Assembly: GCA_964388445.1 (NCBI GenBank)
Contig: CAYMAI010000001.1
Coordinates: 186,001-250,000 of the forward strand
Direction of reading: 5' to 3'
Origin: CAYMAI01 sp964388445
GTDB taxonomy: Bacteria; 4484-113; JAGGVC01
DNA: 64,000 nt
The notes beneath the pieces were generated by a model. The model made no database searches. It had not been told where the DNA came from and was given only the letters and a program-made list of their open reading frames with translations. The translations under genes and the position numbers were made by a program. Shown piece by piece: positions 1-8,747 of the stretch; the first letter of the stretch is position 1; each line of letters starts with the position of its first letter.

Positions 1-547
1 GGTTTTCGAAATTTACCGTCCAGTCCGCATCTGTTGTTAACATCCGCTTCATTACTAGGCCGCAAATAAGCGAGTCTTCAGGAGTCCACGGGCGGGGTAC
101 GCCGTTCGCCTGAAACGCGGCAGGCAGGCTTTCCATATTTTCGATGCAAAAGTTAATTCCATCTACATTAGCTTGAATTAACGCATATTCCTCTTGCGTA
201 TATAACTTCAAGCTTTCGCCCGCCACCCGTTCCAAAGCGTATTTTCTGAACATTTTGTCGCTTTGCAGATATTCCTTTCCAGCGAAGGCGGCAAGCTCGC
301 CCCGGCCCATTCTGCGCACGGACTCGATCTGCACCAGCCGGTGATAGGCGTGCATATATCCCGCCCCGAAAAAGGCGGCTTCCATCGAATCCGCGCTAAT
401 CGACGGAACTCCGTATCGGTCGAGTACGATTCGCAATTCCGGATACGGCACACCTCTCGGCAGCACCAAGTTCTCCGCCGCTGAAGCATTTATCAAAAGC
501 GCCGCCACGAAAAGCGGCAACACCAATGTCAAGGTTGTAGCTTTCAT
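1..547 (-). CDS. Penicillin acylase family protein, N-terminal part (runs off window edge)
   Basis: An open frame reads from an ATG at 547 to the window edge with no stop (182 codons). Residues 1 to about 23 form a signal peptide (MKATTLTLVLPLF, then AALLINASA). The next part matches the start of the alpha chain of penicillin/acyl-homoserine-lactone acylases: 'RYGVPSISADSMEAAFFGAG', then 'YMHAYHRLVQIESVRRMGRG' and 'ELAAFAGKEYLQSDKMFRKYA'-type residues. In the family this corresponds to the 'GVPHI A..EA..G.GY.hA.DRl.Q.e..RR...G.lAe..G...l..D...R' block. These are secreted Ntn hydrolases that self-cleave into alpha and beta chains; the catalytic Ser lies beyond the edge, so substrate and activity cannot be judged. 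Confidence 0.8.
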   Translation of the reverse strand, partial: MKATTLTLVLPLFVAALLINASAAENLVLPRGVPYPELRIVLDRYGVPSISADSMEAAFFGAGYMHAYHRLVQIESVRRMGRGELAAFAGKEYLQSDKMFRKYALERVAGESLKLYTQEEYALIQANVDGINFCIENMESLPAAFQANGVPRPWTPEDSLICGLVMKRMLTTDADWTVNFEN

Positions 548-612
548 GATGCCGGATTTTAGCTAATCGCCCGTAATCAAGTCAATAAGCCCTAGAATGA
601 ACTTAGTGCTCG

Positions 613-643
613 CTGAAAACATATACGATTATTTGGGTATAAT
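613..643 (+). promoter_or_regulatory. Probable -10/-35 promoter for the surface lipoprotein
   Basis: A perfect TATAAT lies at 638-643, about 40 bases upstream of the preferred ATG at 684. The best -35 candidate is CTGAAA (613-618) at a long 19-base spacing, so only the -10 is convincing. Confidence 0.4.
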
Positions 644-683
644 GTAATGGCGCAAGCCGAAATCTTCCATGGGGGAAGGTATT

Positions 684-3600
684 ATGAGTTTGAAACTATC
701 GAAATCGGGCGGTTTTTCCGTCCAATTTGCGGTTATCGTTCTTTTTTTCGCCGCAATCGCGGCGGTTTCCTGCGGTAAATCGCCCGCAGCAGGCTTGAAA
801 TCCACATCCATCCTCGGCCCCGGCGCCGGCTTCGTGCAGTCCGATTTTAAATCCGGCCCGGAGGCGCTCGGATTCGTTATCGAGGAATTCGCCGAAAGCT
901 ATCCTGATCCGTCGCAATCCGGCAGACTTGTCCTAAGCTTTCTCGGAAAGGACGAGAAGGGCAATCTGCAGGTCGCCATCGACGCGGTGGATGCGGTAAA
1001 TTACAAATGCGCGCTGCTCCACCTTCATTACGACAATACTAAATTTTCCCCCGCTTCGGTTCACCAGGGCGGCTTTTTGCCCGGAGCCATTTTTCTCGGC
1101 GTAACGTCGCTTCCGGACTTTGTGCCGGTGGGCGCGGTGCTGCCGAACCCGCAGGAACGCGATGGCGTTTCGGGCACGGGCCGCATCGCCGTCGTTACGT
1201 TCGAAGAAAAGCCGTTCACGATGCCCAGAAACGCAAGCGCGGCGCCGATGAACGTTGAAAACCGCATTAACTTCGTGAGCGTTCTCGACGACGCCGTTAA
1301 TAAGCGCGTCACGATTATTTTCACCGAAAAGAACGCGGGCGACTACGATTTGAGCACGGACGTCGCAGTCGCAGACGTCACGCCGGTCGCCATCCGCTAT
1401 CTGCAGATTCCAACGACGATGGACCCGGCCATAGACCCGGTCGCGGTCGTGGACGGCGACTCGAGCGGCGAAGTGGGGATTTCCGACGTCACTCCGATCG
1501 CGCTCAATTATCTTAACGAAGTTTCCGCGTACGCGGTCAAATGGGGATATTTCGACGAGTCCGGCGGAAGCAACGTCATCGTCGGCGACCTTCCCAACCT
1601 GACCGATGCTGGCGCGCCTTATTCCATCAGCCGCGATTATTCCGGCGACGGCCTTCGCCCGCGCTATACCTACACCTTCGACTACGGCGCCAGCGCGGAG
1701 TTCGGCGGCGATAACGCCGAAAACCTGCGGTTTTGGATTCGCCCATACGGCGGCGGCGAATACGGCATCGAAGGCGGCCCGTTTTCCACTCAGGGCGGGC
1801 CGAGCGGCGACACGGCTCCCCCCGTTTGGCAGACAGGCTTCGGCATTATCAGTTCCGCCTACAACAACGACAACACGGAAATAAACATCACTTTCGGTGT
1901 CGCGACCGACGCGGACACGCCGCCCGTAAAATACGCCGCCTACTGGCAAACCGGAACCGAGCTTTACTATCCCGGCGCGCGCGCTGACAACAGGTTCGTC
2001 ATTCTCGACGTAACCGGCCAAACCGAATCTCCGCTCACCGCCACGCTAACCGCGGCCGACGGGCTTCCGATTGGCGAAGTGATTTCCATCGGCGTTCACG
2101 CTCGCGACAGCGCGTTTCCCTTCAACGAAACGGCGGCGCTTTCGCCGCATCCGTTTAATCCCGGCGGCCTCGACTGGATTGTGACGAGTCCCGGCGGCGG
2201 CGGCGATGACACCGCCCCGGTCTGGCAAACCACCCAAGGAATAAGCGAGGCGAAGCCGGGCAACACTACCGTCACCGTCGGCTGGGGCAACGCGTTCCAT
2301 CCCGAAGGCGCGGTCACCTATGAAATATACTGGCTCGAAGGAGACTATAAAAGCGGCGCCACCGGCGACCCGCCTTCGTTCTTCGCCACGGCGAATCACG
2401 AAACCGCCACCGGAAGCTTCCAGCACACGATAACCGGGCTGACGAACGGCACCGAATATTCGTTCGGCGTGCGCGTACGCTCGCCGCGCGGCACTTTCGA
2501 CACGAATACCAAAGTTCTGACGGCAACCCCGATGGACAGCGTGTTTCCGTTTGCCGTGCCTACGGATGGCAAGAAATACCCCGGCGTGACTTCAACCGAT
2601 AGCGACATCGCTCTGACTCCCATTGACAATGCTCCGGTAATCGTCTATTCGGAAGGTTACGCTCTTAACTTGAGTGTTTGTTATTTCGACGGGCTTGACT
2701 GGATACACGAGACGATTGCTTCCGGAGCATACTTCGACCATCCGAGTATCGAAATTACAGGCAACGTCATTTTAGTTAGCGCTTTCAATCGCGCTACGAA
2801 GGCAATCGAGCTTTATTCCGGCGATACTCTAGCGCAAGATTGGCAGAAAACCACCGTTGACACAATCAGCAGAGATACCAGTCCGATTCACGAATGCCTT
2901 GCGAGCAATATGGAATACGACCCGGACAGCGATACTCTGGGCATCGTTTACCACGCCGGCCTCGACGCAAACCGCGGAGTACTGAAATACGCGTTTCGCG
3001 TTGCCGATGGGCCATGGACGACCGAAATTATTCAAAACTCGCCCGGAACGACCAACACTCCGGGTGCGTGCTTCGTGTTCACGCCGGACGGCAAACCGAG
3101 CGTAGCCTATACGTACGGCTTTTTCAACTGGTGGCAGCAGCAGTGGGACACTCTCGCTCACTACGCCATAAGGGAAAACGAGGAATGGGTAATCGAGAAA
3201 ATACCCGGCGACTGGCTCGCCACTCAACCGATTTTCCTCACTTACAATACCGGTACTGATCAGCCATTCATCGCCATCGGCAGAGACCGCTGGTACGAAG
3301 TCTATCCGGGCTACAGCATCCCAATTATCGACGGCGTATCGGCGTGGAAGGACGCTTTCGGCAATTGGCAAAGCGACGTCGTCGAGCAAGGCGAAGCGTT
3401 TTTCTCCGTTACTCCGCCCTCCATCTATGTCAAATTTGCCGGCGTGGACCCCGCCATCGGTTTTTCAAAAGCCGGGCAGGGCTTCATTTTTTGTACAACT
3501 ATCGAGATACAGGATTTGGAAGATAATCCACCGCTGTACAGCCAGTTGACAAAATTCACTTTCAATGGATCGACCCGGTCGGACTTCGAGCGGCTCGACC

Positions 3601-3749
3601 CCGCAAGGCAAGGTTGCAGCGCTCTGAATATGGCGATTGACGTCACGGAACCTAGAATCGTCTATCAGGAAGTAGGCATTCTGTTTCAAGAAGATGTGGA
3701 AATTCTGAACGACTTTCCCGCGGGCGACCTCGTCTATTGGCAGTTCTAA
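684..3749 (+). CDS. Large modular surface lipoprotein: cohesin-like, dockerin-like, FN3-like repeats and C-terminal propeller-like region
   Basis: The ATG at 684 is preferred over the in-frame ATG at 669 because GGGGGAAGG (671-679) is well placed before it; the product is 1021 aa. A hydrophobic leader ends in a lipobox-like AVSC. Residues about 60-180 resemble a cohesin-like beta-sandwich (a 'LHLHYDNTKFSPASV' strand and a turn typical of the fold). A dockerin-like pair follows: a degenerate 'DVAVADVTPVAIRYL' and a good Ca-binding loop 'DGDSSGEVGISDVTPIALNY'. Residues about 375-505 are a 'PPVWQ...YWQTG...HARDS' domain also found twice in the protein at 18445-20340. Residues about 505-610 look like an FN3 domain. 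The C-terminal 400 residues are beta-rich with repeated 'V.Y....' strands, perhaps a propeller. Role inferred as a cell-surface binding or structural protein; no catalytic motif seen. Confidence 0.75.
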   Translation: MSLKLSKSGGFSVQFAVIVLFFAAIAAVSCGKSPAAGLKSTSILGPGAGFVQSDFKSGPEALGFVIEEFAESYPDPSQSGRLVLSFLGKDEKGNLQVAIDAVDAVNYKCALLHLHYDNTKFSPASVHQGGFLPGAIFLGVTSLPDFVPVGAVLPNPQERDGVSGTGRIAVVTFEEKPFTMPRNASAAPMNVENRINFVSVLDDAVNKRVTIIFTEKNAGDYDLSTDVAVADVTPVAIRYLQIPTTMDPAIDPVAVVDGDSSGEVGISDVTPIALNYLNEVSAYAVKWGYFDESGGSNVIVGDLPNLTDAGAPYSISRDYSGDGLRPRYTYTFDYGASAEFGGDNAENLRFWIRPYGGGEYGIEGGPFSTQGGPSGDTAPPVWQTGFGIISSAYNNDNTEINITFGVATDADTPPVKYAAYWQTGTELYYPGARADNRFVILDVTGQTESPLTATLTAADGLPIGEVISIGVHARDSAFPFNETAALSPHPFNPGGLDWIVTSPGGGGDDTAPVWQTTQGISEAKPGNTTVTVGWGNAFHPEGAVTYEIYWLEGDYKSGATGDPPSFFATANHETATGSFQHTITGLTNGTEYSFGVRVRSPRGTFDTNTKVLTATPMDSVFPFAVPTDGKKYPGVTSTDSDIALTPIDNAPVIVYSEGYALNLSVCYFDGLDWIHETIASGAYFDHPSIEITGNVILVSAFNRATKAIELYSGDTLAQDWQKTTVDTISRDTSPIHECLASNMEYDPDSDTLGIVYHAGLDANRGVLKYAFRVADGPWTTEIIQNSPGTTNTPGACFVFTPDGKPSVAYTYGFFNWWQQQWDTLAHYAIRENEEWVIEKIPGDWLATQPIFLTYNTGTDQPFIAIGRDRWYEVYPGYSIPIIDGVSAWKDAFGNWQSDVVEQGEAFFSVTPPSIYVKFAGVDPAIGFSKAGQGFIFCTTIEIQDLEDNPPLYSQLTKFTFNGSTRSDFERLDPARQGCSALNMAIDVTEPRIVYQEVGILFQEDVEILNDFPAGDLVYWQF

Positions 3750-3825
3750 ATCGCCGCGCGGCTTTTCCCGTGCGGCATTAGCATTCGAAACAAACGCGCC
3801 GTACCTTGTGAAAGGGCCGGCGCGC

Positions 3826-3854
3826 TTGCGCGATTGGGCGTGGCGGGATATAAT
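3826..3854 (+). promoter_or_regulatory. Promoter upstream of the small ORF and carA
   Basis: TTGCGC (3826-3831), exactly 17 bases, then TATAAT (3849-3854). It lies 27 bases before the ATG at 3882 and could drive both the small ORF and carA. Confidence 0.55.
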
Positions 3855-3881
3855 TCCCCGACTTTGCAGCCGGAGCGTTCA

Positions 3882-4187
3882 ATGAATCGTGGTTTGACTC
3901 GCGCCTCCCGTGCGGGAGCGCGCCTCGCGCTATACATCGGCTCGCTCGCAGCGGGCGCCGGACTTGCGGACAAAAGCCGCGGGCTCAGCCGCGGTCGCGC
4001 GGCGATGAAAGCGCTCGGATACCTTTTCCCGTCCGGCGCACAAGTCGGCGGCGGCGAGCGCATCCTTCGCCGCTCCGCGTTTATGCGCAAAATCGTACAA
4101 ATCCCCCTTAGCGTGCCCTGCCGCAAGGCCGCTCGCATCGCCGCGCCGCTCGTTTCCGGCGCGCATAAAATCGCGGTCAAGGTCTAG
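3882..4187 (+). CDS. Small basic hypothetical protein upstream of carA
   Basis: A 101-codon ORF starting at ATG 3882, with GGAG a few bases upstream and a good promoter (3826-3854) before that. It ends 11 bases before the carA start, which suggests co-transcription. The product is rich in Arg, Lys, Ala and Gly with a weak hydrophobic stretch (ALYIGSLAAGAGLA). I recognise no family. Because the region is GC-rich and open in several frames, the gene may be spurious; the promoter, RBS and spacing are the only support. Confidence 0.4.
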   Translation: MNRGLTRASRAGARLALYIGSLAAGAGLADKSRGLSRGRAAMKALGYLFPSGAQVGGGERILRRSAFMRKIVQIPLSVPCRKAARIAAPLVSGAHKIAVKV

Positions 4188-4198
4188 CGGAGAAAATC

Positions 4199-5287
4199 GT
4201 GCCGAAGCCATCCTCAATCATCGCCCTTGCAGACGGGCTGGTTCTATCCGGCCGGGCAATCGGCGGCGGCGGCACCATCGGCGGCGAGCTCGTCTTCAAC
4301 ACGAGCATGACGGGCTATCAGGAAATCCTCACCGACCCCAGCTACGCCGGCGAAATAATCACGTTCACGTTTCCGCTTATCGGCAATTACGGCTGGACGG
4401 AAAACGACCACCAGTCGCGTAAAATCTGGGCGAACGGCCTCGTCGTCAGCACGCTTCACGACGGCATAGACAACTGGATGGCGAAAAAAACGCTCGCCGC
4501 GCGCCTCGTCGAAGATAACGTACTCGGCATCGAAGGCGTCGACACGCGAGTAATCACGAAACGGCTTCGCACCGCCGGCGCGATGAACTGCGTCATTACA
4601 ACCGAGCTTTCGGAGTCCGAAGCCGTGAAGGCCGCGCAGGATTGGCCCGACCTTGCCGAACAAGACCTCGTCGGCGCGGTCACTTGCGAAAAGCCCTACG
4701 ATTGGGAAACCCCTGCCGAGCCGCGATTTAAAGTCGCGGCGTTCGACTGCGGAATCAAATTCGGCATTCTTCGCGCGATGGCGGAGCGCGGAATCGCCGC
4801 CCGCGTGTTTCCGGCAACGGCTTCGGCGGCGGATGTTGTCGAATGGAATCCGGACGGCGTGTTTTTGAGCAACGGCCCCGGCGATCCGCAGGCATGCATC
4901 CACTATCTCAAAGACACGATTCTCGAACTTTCGGCGAAATATCCGGTGATGGGGATTTGCCTCGGCCACCAGCTTGTTGGATTAAGCTGCGGGCTTGAAA
5001 CCTACAAATTGAAATTCGGCCATCGCGGAGCGAACCATCCCGTAAAGGATTTGAAGTCGGGCAGGGTGCATATAACTTCTCAGAACCACGGCTATGCCGT
5101 CCGCGAACCCGGCGAAAAAAGCCCGATCGAGCTAAGCCACGTGAACGTGAACGACGGCAGCGTGGAAGGTTTCCGCCACAAGGAACTGCCGGTTTTCACG
5201 GTGCAATATCACCCGGAAGGCTCGCCCGGCCCGCGTGATAACCTCTATCTTTTCGACGAATTCGTTCAGTTGATGGACAAATCGTAA
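4199..5287 (+). CDS. carA: Carbamoyl-phosphate synthase small (glutaminase) subunit
   Basis: Starts at GTG 4199 after a GGAG; 362 aa, a normal length for CarA. It hydrolyses glutamine and passes ammonia to CarB for carbamoyl phosphate (arginine and pyrimidine synthesis). The N-terminal CarA domain shows 'FNTSMTGYQEILTDPSYAGE' and 'FTFPLIGNYG'. The class I amidotransferase domain follows: oxyanion and nucleophile motif 'GICLGHQLVGL' with Cys about 254, and 'VQYHPEGSPGP' with His about 338 and Glu about 340. No carB lies within the window. The next gene is convergent. Confidence 0.97.
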   Translation: MPKPSSIIALADGLVLSGRAIGGGGTIGGELVFNTSMTGYQEILTDPSYAGEIITFTFPLIGNYGWTENDHQSRKIWANGLVVSTLHDGIDNWMAKKTLAARLVEDNVLGIEGVDTRVITKRLRTAGAMNCVITTELSESEAVKAAQDWPDLAEQDLVGAVTCEKPYDWETPAEPRFKVAAFDCGIKFGILRAMAERGIAARVFPATASAADVVEWNPDGVFLSNGPGDPQACIHYLKDTILELSAKYPVMGICLGHQLVGLSCGLETYKLKFGHRGANHPVKDLKSGRVHITSQNHGYAVREPGEKSPIELSHVNVNDGSVEGFRHKELPVFTVQYHPEGSPGPRDNLYLFDEFVQLMDKS

Positions 5288-5500
5288 AACTGAAATTTGG
5301 AATACTCCGCCACTTATTATGCGCGTCCTACGTCTCCCGAAAAGAGGTAAGGAATGGGTTTATCTCATTCTGTTTGTACAATTCCGGTGGATGTAAACAC
5401 CTCCGCCGCCGTCCGTTAAACTCGCCGCTATTTCGTAATACACAAACCCCAGGCGCTGCCGTGCAAAATAATCCGGCGCAAACTAGATAACATTGAGCCG

Positions 5501-5528
5501 AAAAAAAAGAGCCCCCCGAAGGGGGCTC
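5501..5528 (-). terminator. Rho-independent terminator of the pilin gene
   Basis: On the minus strand GAGCCCCC-TTC-GGGGGGCTC (5528-5509) is followed directly by eight T (5508-5501). It sits 30 bases after the pilin stop codon. Confidence 0.9.
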
Positions 5529-5557
5529 CGTTTGGAATGTCAAATAGATTCTTGCGA

Positions 5558-5947
5558 TTACGCTGCCGTAAACTGAATCTCTCCGGTTTCGTCGAGGTCG
5601 AAACTGCCTACGTTAGGCACGTCGAGTGTGCAATCGTAAGTCTGATCGCCGTTCGTGAACGTAAGATCGACTCCGTCCCTGCCGTCGAAATCCGTAATGG
5701 TGTTGCCGGTAAAGCGGCTGTCAAGAAAACCGTCGGTCGCAAGAGTGTCAAGGTCGCCATACTCGCCCTGCTTCGCATAGTAAGCGGCCTGAGCACTTCT
5801 GACCGTGGAAAGCACGCCTTCGGCGTAGCTCTTCATCGCCGCATTGCGCGTCGAAATAAGCGTGGGCACCGCGATTGCCGCGATTATGCCGATGATCGCA
5901 ACGACGATCATAAGCTCGATAAGCGTAAAACCTTTTGAAGTCCTCAT
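5558..5947 (-). CDS. Type IV pilin / type II pseudopilin (major pilin candidate)
   Basis: 129 aa with a short leader MRTSKG, then the prepilin peptidase site G/F and the class III signal 'FTLIELMIVVAIIGIIAAIA', with Glu5 of the mature protein present. The C-terminal beta domain begins 'YAEGVLSTVRSAQAAYYAKQ' and continues with a GEYGD motif. It has its own consensus promoter (TTGACA-16-TATAAT), a GGAGG RBS and a strong terminator, so it is probably made in large amounts as a single-gene transcript. pilC lies just downstream on the same strand. The same C-terminal domain recurs in three non-pilin proteins at 61978-64000. It could be a type II secretion pseudopilin instead of a pilus subunit. 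Confidence 0.93.
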   Translation of the reverse strand: MRTSKGFTLIELMIVVAIIGIIAAIAVPTLISTRNAAMKSYAEGVLSTVRSAQAAYYAKQGEYGDLDTLATDGFLDSRFTGNTITDFDGRDGVDLTFTNGDQTYDCTLDVPNVGSFDLDETGEIQFTAA

Positions 5948-5989
5948 TCTAAAAGTTACCTCCGAGAAAATTTGCCAACAGGCAGGGTA

Positions 5990-6017
5990 ATTATAACCGC
6001 GTATTTCGAATTGTCAA
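5990..6017 (-). promoter_or_regulatory. Consensus housekeeping promoter of the pilin gene
   Basis: On the minus strand: TTGACA (6017-6012), 16 bases, TATAAT (5995-5990). Both hexamers are perfect. The ATG is about 43 bases beyond the -10, after a GGAGG. Confidence 0.9.
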
Positions 6018-6121
6018 TACTTAATTCGAAATCCCGAAATTTTTTTTGTGCCGAGCCGCTCCGCATGAATAAAGGACAAAACGAGCCACTGCGCAAAAAT
6101 GTAAAAATTGTAACTTTTGTA

Positions 6122-7351
6122 TTATGTCATATCGCGCAGAACTTCTATCATCTTGAAAAGCGGCAATAAGAGGGCTATTACGATGCCTCCGACCATAACG
6201 CCCATGATCGAAATCATAAGCGGTTCGAGAAGGCTTGTCAGCGCCTTTACCATCGCCTCGACTTCCGCGTCGTAAAAGTCGGCAATTTTGTTTAGCATGT
6301 CGTCTAGCGAGCCGGACTCCTCGCCGACCGCGATCATGTTTGTCACCATCGGCGGGAATACGCCGCTTGCTTCGAGCGGCTGGGCGATGGTTGCGCCTTC
6401 TTTGATGCTTCCGCGAACTTTTTGAATTGCCTTTTCAATAATCACGTTACCGGCTACTTCCTCGACTATATGCAGCGCGCCGATAATGGGAACTCCGCTT
6501 GCAAGGAGGGTTCCAAGAGTACGCGTAAATCTCGCTACGCCGATTTTCTTGTTTAGTTGGCCGAAAACCGGAAACCTCAATCTGATTTTGTCGAATGCGA
6601 GCCTGCCTTGGGGTGTCGATTCGATTGCTCGCTTTGCTGCGGGAATCGCAAGAACGATTGCTAAATAGACAAACCAGAAACTGCGCATCGAATTCGATAT
6701 AGCCATCAAAACTCTCGTCGGCGTCGGAAGCGCGCTGCCGAGACCTTCGAACATCCTGGCGAAAACCGGTATAACGTTAACCATCAGAAATGATACGACC
6801 AAAATCATTACGACCATGATCGCCTGCGGATATTTCATAGATGCTGCGATTTGATCTCTTAACGACACTTCCTTTTCCAAGTGAACGGCAAGCCTGTTCA
6901 GCGTGGTGTCGAGCGAGCCCGATTCTTCGCCGGATTTCACCATGGCGATGTACAAGCGCGAAAAAATCTTCGGATGCTGCGCCAGCGCCGTCGAAAGCGG
7001 TGAGCCGGCGGAAACTTCGTCGCGAATTTTAGAAATTGCGTCCTTGAAAATAACGTTAGAGGTTTGGCTTTCGAGCACGCGCAAACAGCGAATCATGGTA
7101 AGTCCGGCGTTTATCATCGCGGCGAACTGCTTCGAAAAAATAGCAGCTTCCCTAAGCCCGACTTTGCCCGTGAGCTTCGCGATTATATCCGGGCCTTCTT
7201 TCGATGCCGCCGCGCCGCCTTCGGAAATTCTTACAATCAGATATCCGCCTTCGCGCAACTTTTGAACGACCTGGTTTTGGTCGTTCGCTTCCATATTTCC
7301 GGATACGCTTTTACCTGCGCTGTCCCTTACAACGTACGAAAACCGCGCCAT
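6122..7351 (-). CDS. pilC: Type IV pilus / type II secretion inner-membrane platform protein (PilC/GspF)
   Basis: 409 aa, the usual length. PilC/GspF sits in the inner membrane and couples the assembly ATPase to pilin polymerisation. The sequence shows the N-terminal 'FSYVVRDSAGKSVSG' beta motif. Two GspF domains follow: one opens 'FSKQFAAMINAGLTMIRCLR', the other 'FTRTLGTLLASGVPIIGALH'. Each carries the family 'G..SGSLD..L' signature ('GEESGSLDTTLNRLA' and 'GEESGSLDDMLNKIA'). Hydrophobic segments lie near residues 175-200, 220-235 and 375-395. A possible own -10 (TATAAT, minus, 7384-7379) lies upstream. No PilB/PilT-type ATPase is in the window. Confidence 0.95.
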   Translation of the reverse strand: MARFSYVVRDSAGKSVSGNMEANDQNQVVQKLREGGYLIVRISEGGAAASKEGPDIIAKLTGKVGLREAAIFSKQFAAMINAGLTMIRCLRVLESQTSNVIFKDAISKIRDEVSAGSPLSTALAQHPKIFSRLYIAMVKSGEESGSLDTTLNRLAVHLEKEVSLRDQIAASMKYPQAIMVVMILVVSFLMVNVIPVFARMFEGLGSALPTPTRVLMAISNSMRSFWFVYLAIVLAIPAAKRAIESTPQGRLAFDKIRLRFPVFGQLNKKIGVARFTRTLGTLLASGVPIIGALHIVEEVAGNVIIEKAIQKVRGSIKEGATIAQPLEASGVFPPMVTNMIAVGEESGSLDDMLNKIADFYDAEVEAMVKALTSLLEPLMISIMGVMVGGIVIALLLPLFKMIEVLRDMT

Positions 7352-7497
7352 AATGCACCCCGCATTTTAAGACAACTGATTATATCACGCGAATGTTGAT
7401 AAGTGTGTATATCCGGCAAATTTCATTCCGTCAATCCCGCCGGATTCGGCGCGTCCGGCGCCGGTCGGCGCAGGGACTTCAGAGGCGCGGAATAACT

Positions 7498-7505
7498 GCC
7501 GATAA
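7498..7505 (+). promoter_or_regulatory. Sigma-28-like -10 element of the flagellar operon
   Basis: GCCGATAA, the sigma-28 (FliA/SigD) -10 consensus. Its flank AACTGCCGATAAAT is identical over 14 bases to the element upstream of fliD (33398-33405, minus). The -35 region is poor: no TAAA at the 15-base spacing, the nearest being TCAGAGG. The predicted transcript start falls almost on the GTG at 7514. Confidence 0.55.
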
Positions 7506-7513
7506 ATCCGGCG

Positions 7514-7939
7514 GTGAACGGTCTCGAACTTGCGGCGCTTCAAACGGCAGGGCTTGCGCGGCCCGCGGCCGGCGGCGCGCGCGCTTTCGAAGGCACGGAG
7601 ATGCACGCGCTCGAAAAAAAAGCGATGGACGCGGCGCGCGATTTCGAGGCGCTGTTCCTTAGGATTCTATTGTCCGAAATGCGCTCGACCGTGGTCAAAA
7701 GCGGACTTTTCGGAAAAGGGCTGGCGACTGACATTTACGAAGATATGCTTTTTTCCCAAATCGCCGACACGCTTGCGGCGGCGAAACCGGGCACGGGAGT
7801 GAAAGAAACGATTTATAACGCTATAATAAGCGCCGAATCTGTCAAGTACCGGCCGGATTCTGCCGATAATTCAGGTGTGCCGCAATCGCCGTATGGCGTA
7901 ATTGCGGAATCGGCGGAGTTGACCGGAGCGGCAGGTTGA
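7514..7939 (+). CDS. flgJ: FlgJ-type flagellar rod-binding protein (no muramidase domain)
   Basis: 141 aa from GTG 7514. Residues about 35-95 are a rod-binding domain: 'AARDFEALFLRILLSEMRST', 'GLFGKGLATDIYEDMLF' and 'QIADTLA', matching the N-terminal half of FlgJ, which caps and guides rod assembly in the periplasm. The C-terminal peptidoglycan hydrolase of enterobacterial FlgJ is absent, as in many other phyla. It is the first gene of the flagellar operon and ends 4 bases before flgM. The start is uncertain: ATG 7601 is possible, but the GTG lies 8 bases after the sigma-28-like -10, fitting a leaderless or very short leader transcript. Confidence 0.85.
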   Translation: MNGLELAALQTAGLARPAAGGARAFEGTEMHALEKKAMDAARDFEALFLRILLSEMRSTVVKSGLFGKGLATDIYEDMLFSQIADTLAAAKPGTGVKETIYNAIISAESVKYRPDSADNSGVPQSPYGVIAESAELTGAAG

Positions 7940-7943
7940 TTTT

Positions 7944-8240
7944 ATGAGAATACCCGGCATAGAAAGGCTGTTCAGCATCGTGAACGCCAAGTTCAGGAAG
8001 GCGGACGGCGATGCGCGCGCAAGCGCGCCGCGCAGCCAGTCGCCCGACAGGGTCGAAATCAGCGGCGAGGGCCAGCGCGCTCTCGCGGCGAAACTTGCCA
8101 CTTCATCTCCCGCCGACCGCGCGAAGCAGGTTGCCGAAATCAAGGCTGCCTACAAGCGCGGCGAGCTTAAAACTGACGAAAACGCCATAGCGCGGGAGAT
8201 TGAAAAGCATGGATATTTCGACGACGTTGCCGGCGGTTAA
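7944..8240 (+). CDS. flgM: Anti-sigma-28 factor FlgM
   Basis: 98 aa. FlgM holds sigma-28 inactive until it is exported through the finished hook-basal body. The central 'DRVEISGEGQRALAAKL' and C-terminal 'DRAKQVAEIKAAYKRGELK' plus 'DENAIAREI' match the family, whose C-terminal half binds sigma. The disordered N-terminal part is Arg/Ala-rich. It sits between flgJ and flgN and overlaps the flgN start. Its presence implies a sigma-28 gene elsewhere and fits the sigma-28-like elements at 7498 and 33398. Confidence 0.92.
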   Translation: MRIPGIERLFSIVNAKFRKADGDARASAPRSQSPDRVEISGEGQRALAAKLATSSPADRAKQVAEIKAAYKRGELKTDENAIAREIEKHGYFDDVAGG

Positions 8241-8730
8241 CGAACAGCTATCCCGCCTCGAACAGATTTTACGGGAGCAGCTGGGGCTTGCCGAACGCCT
8301 GAAGGGCATACTCACGGACAAACGCGGCCTTTTGATTTCGTCTCGGCTCGACCTTCTCCCCCCAGTTTTGCAGTCCGAAGAAGCGACCGTCCTTGAACTC
8401 GAAAGCCGGGAGTCCGCCCGCATCGCGCTTCTCGCACACATCGCCGCGAAAACCGGCATCGACCGGGAGGCGCGGCTTAGCGAAATCATCGAAATCCTGA
8501 ACATACCAGCGCGGCATCCGCTGCGCAGCCTGGCGGATAAACTTAAGCGCATAGTCGCCGAGCTGAGGGAAATGAACGGCGTGAACGCGACGCTGACTCA
8601 AAACCTAGTGGACTACACGAGCATGGTTTTGCGGCTCATCGCGTATACGTCGGACAAGTCAAGCTACGATGCGGGCGGCGACTTGCACAACGAGGGCATC
8701 CGCAGAAACCTTCTCGACAGGCGCGCATAA
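8209..8730 (+). CDS. flgN: FlgN-like flagellar export chaperone
   Basis: About 173 aa from ATG 8209; a TTG at 8200 in the same frame is possible, and GGGAG at 8194-8198 could serve either. It overlaps flgM by about 32 bases, implying translational coupling. The protein is almost all helical, with heptad-like leucines ('LSRLEQILREQLGLAERLKG'), as expected for the FlgN chaperone that binds the C-termini of FlgK and FlgL in the cytoplasm. FlgN is poorly conserved, so the call rests on length, helicity and its place just before flgK, the same place as B. subtilis yvyG. Confidence 0.8.
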   Translation: MDISTTLPAVNEQLSRLEQILREQLGLAERLKGILTDKRGLLISSRLDLLPPVLQSEEATVLELESRESARIALLAHIAAKTGIDREARLSEIIEILNIPARHPLRSLADKLKRIVAELREMNGVNATLTQNLVDYTSMVLRLIAYTSDKSSYDAGGDLHNEGIRRNLLDRRA

Positions 8731-8747
8731 CTGGGGAACGAAAGCAC

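Noticed and set aside
933..2021. 362-codon antisense ORF in the large lipoprotein
   Set aside because: Antisense shadow typical of high GC third positions; no motif.
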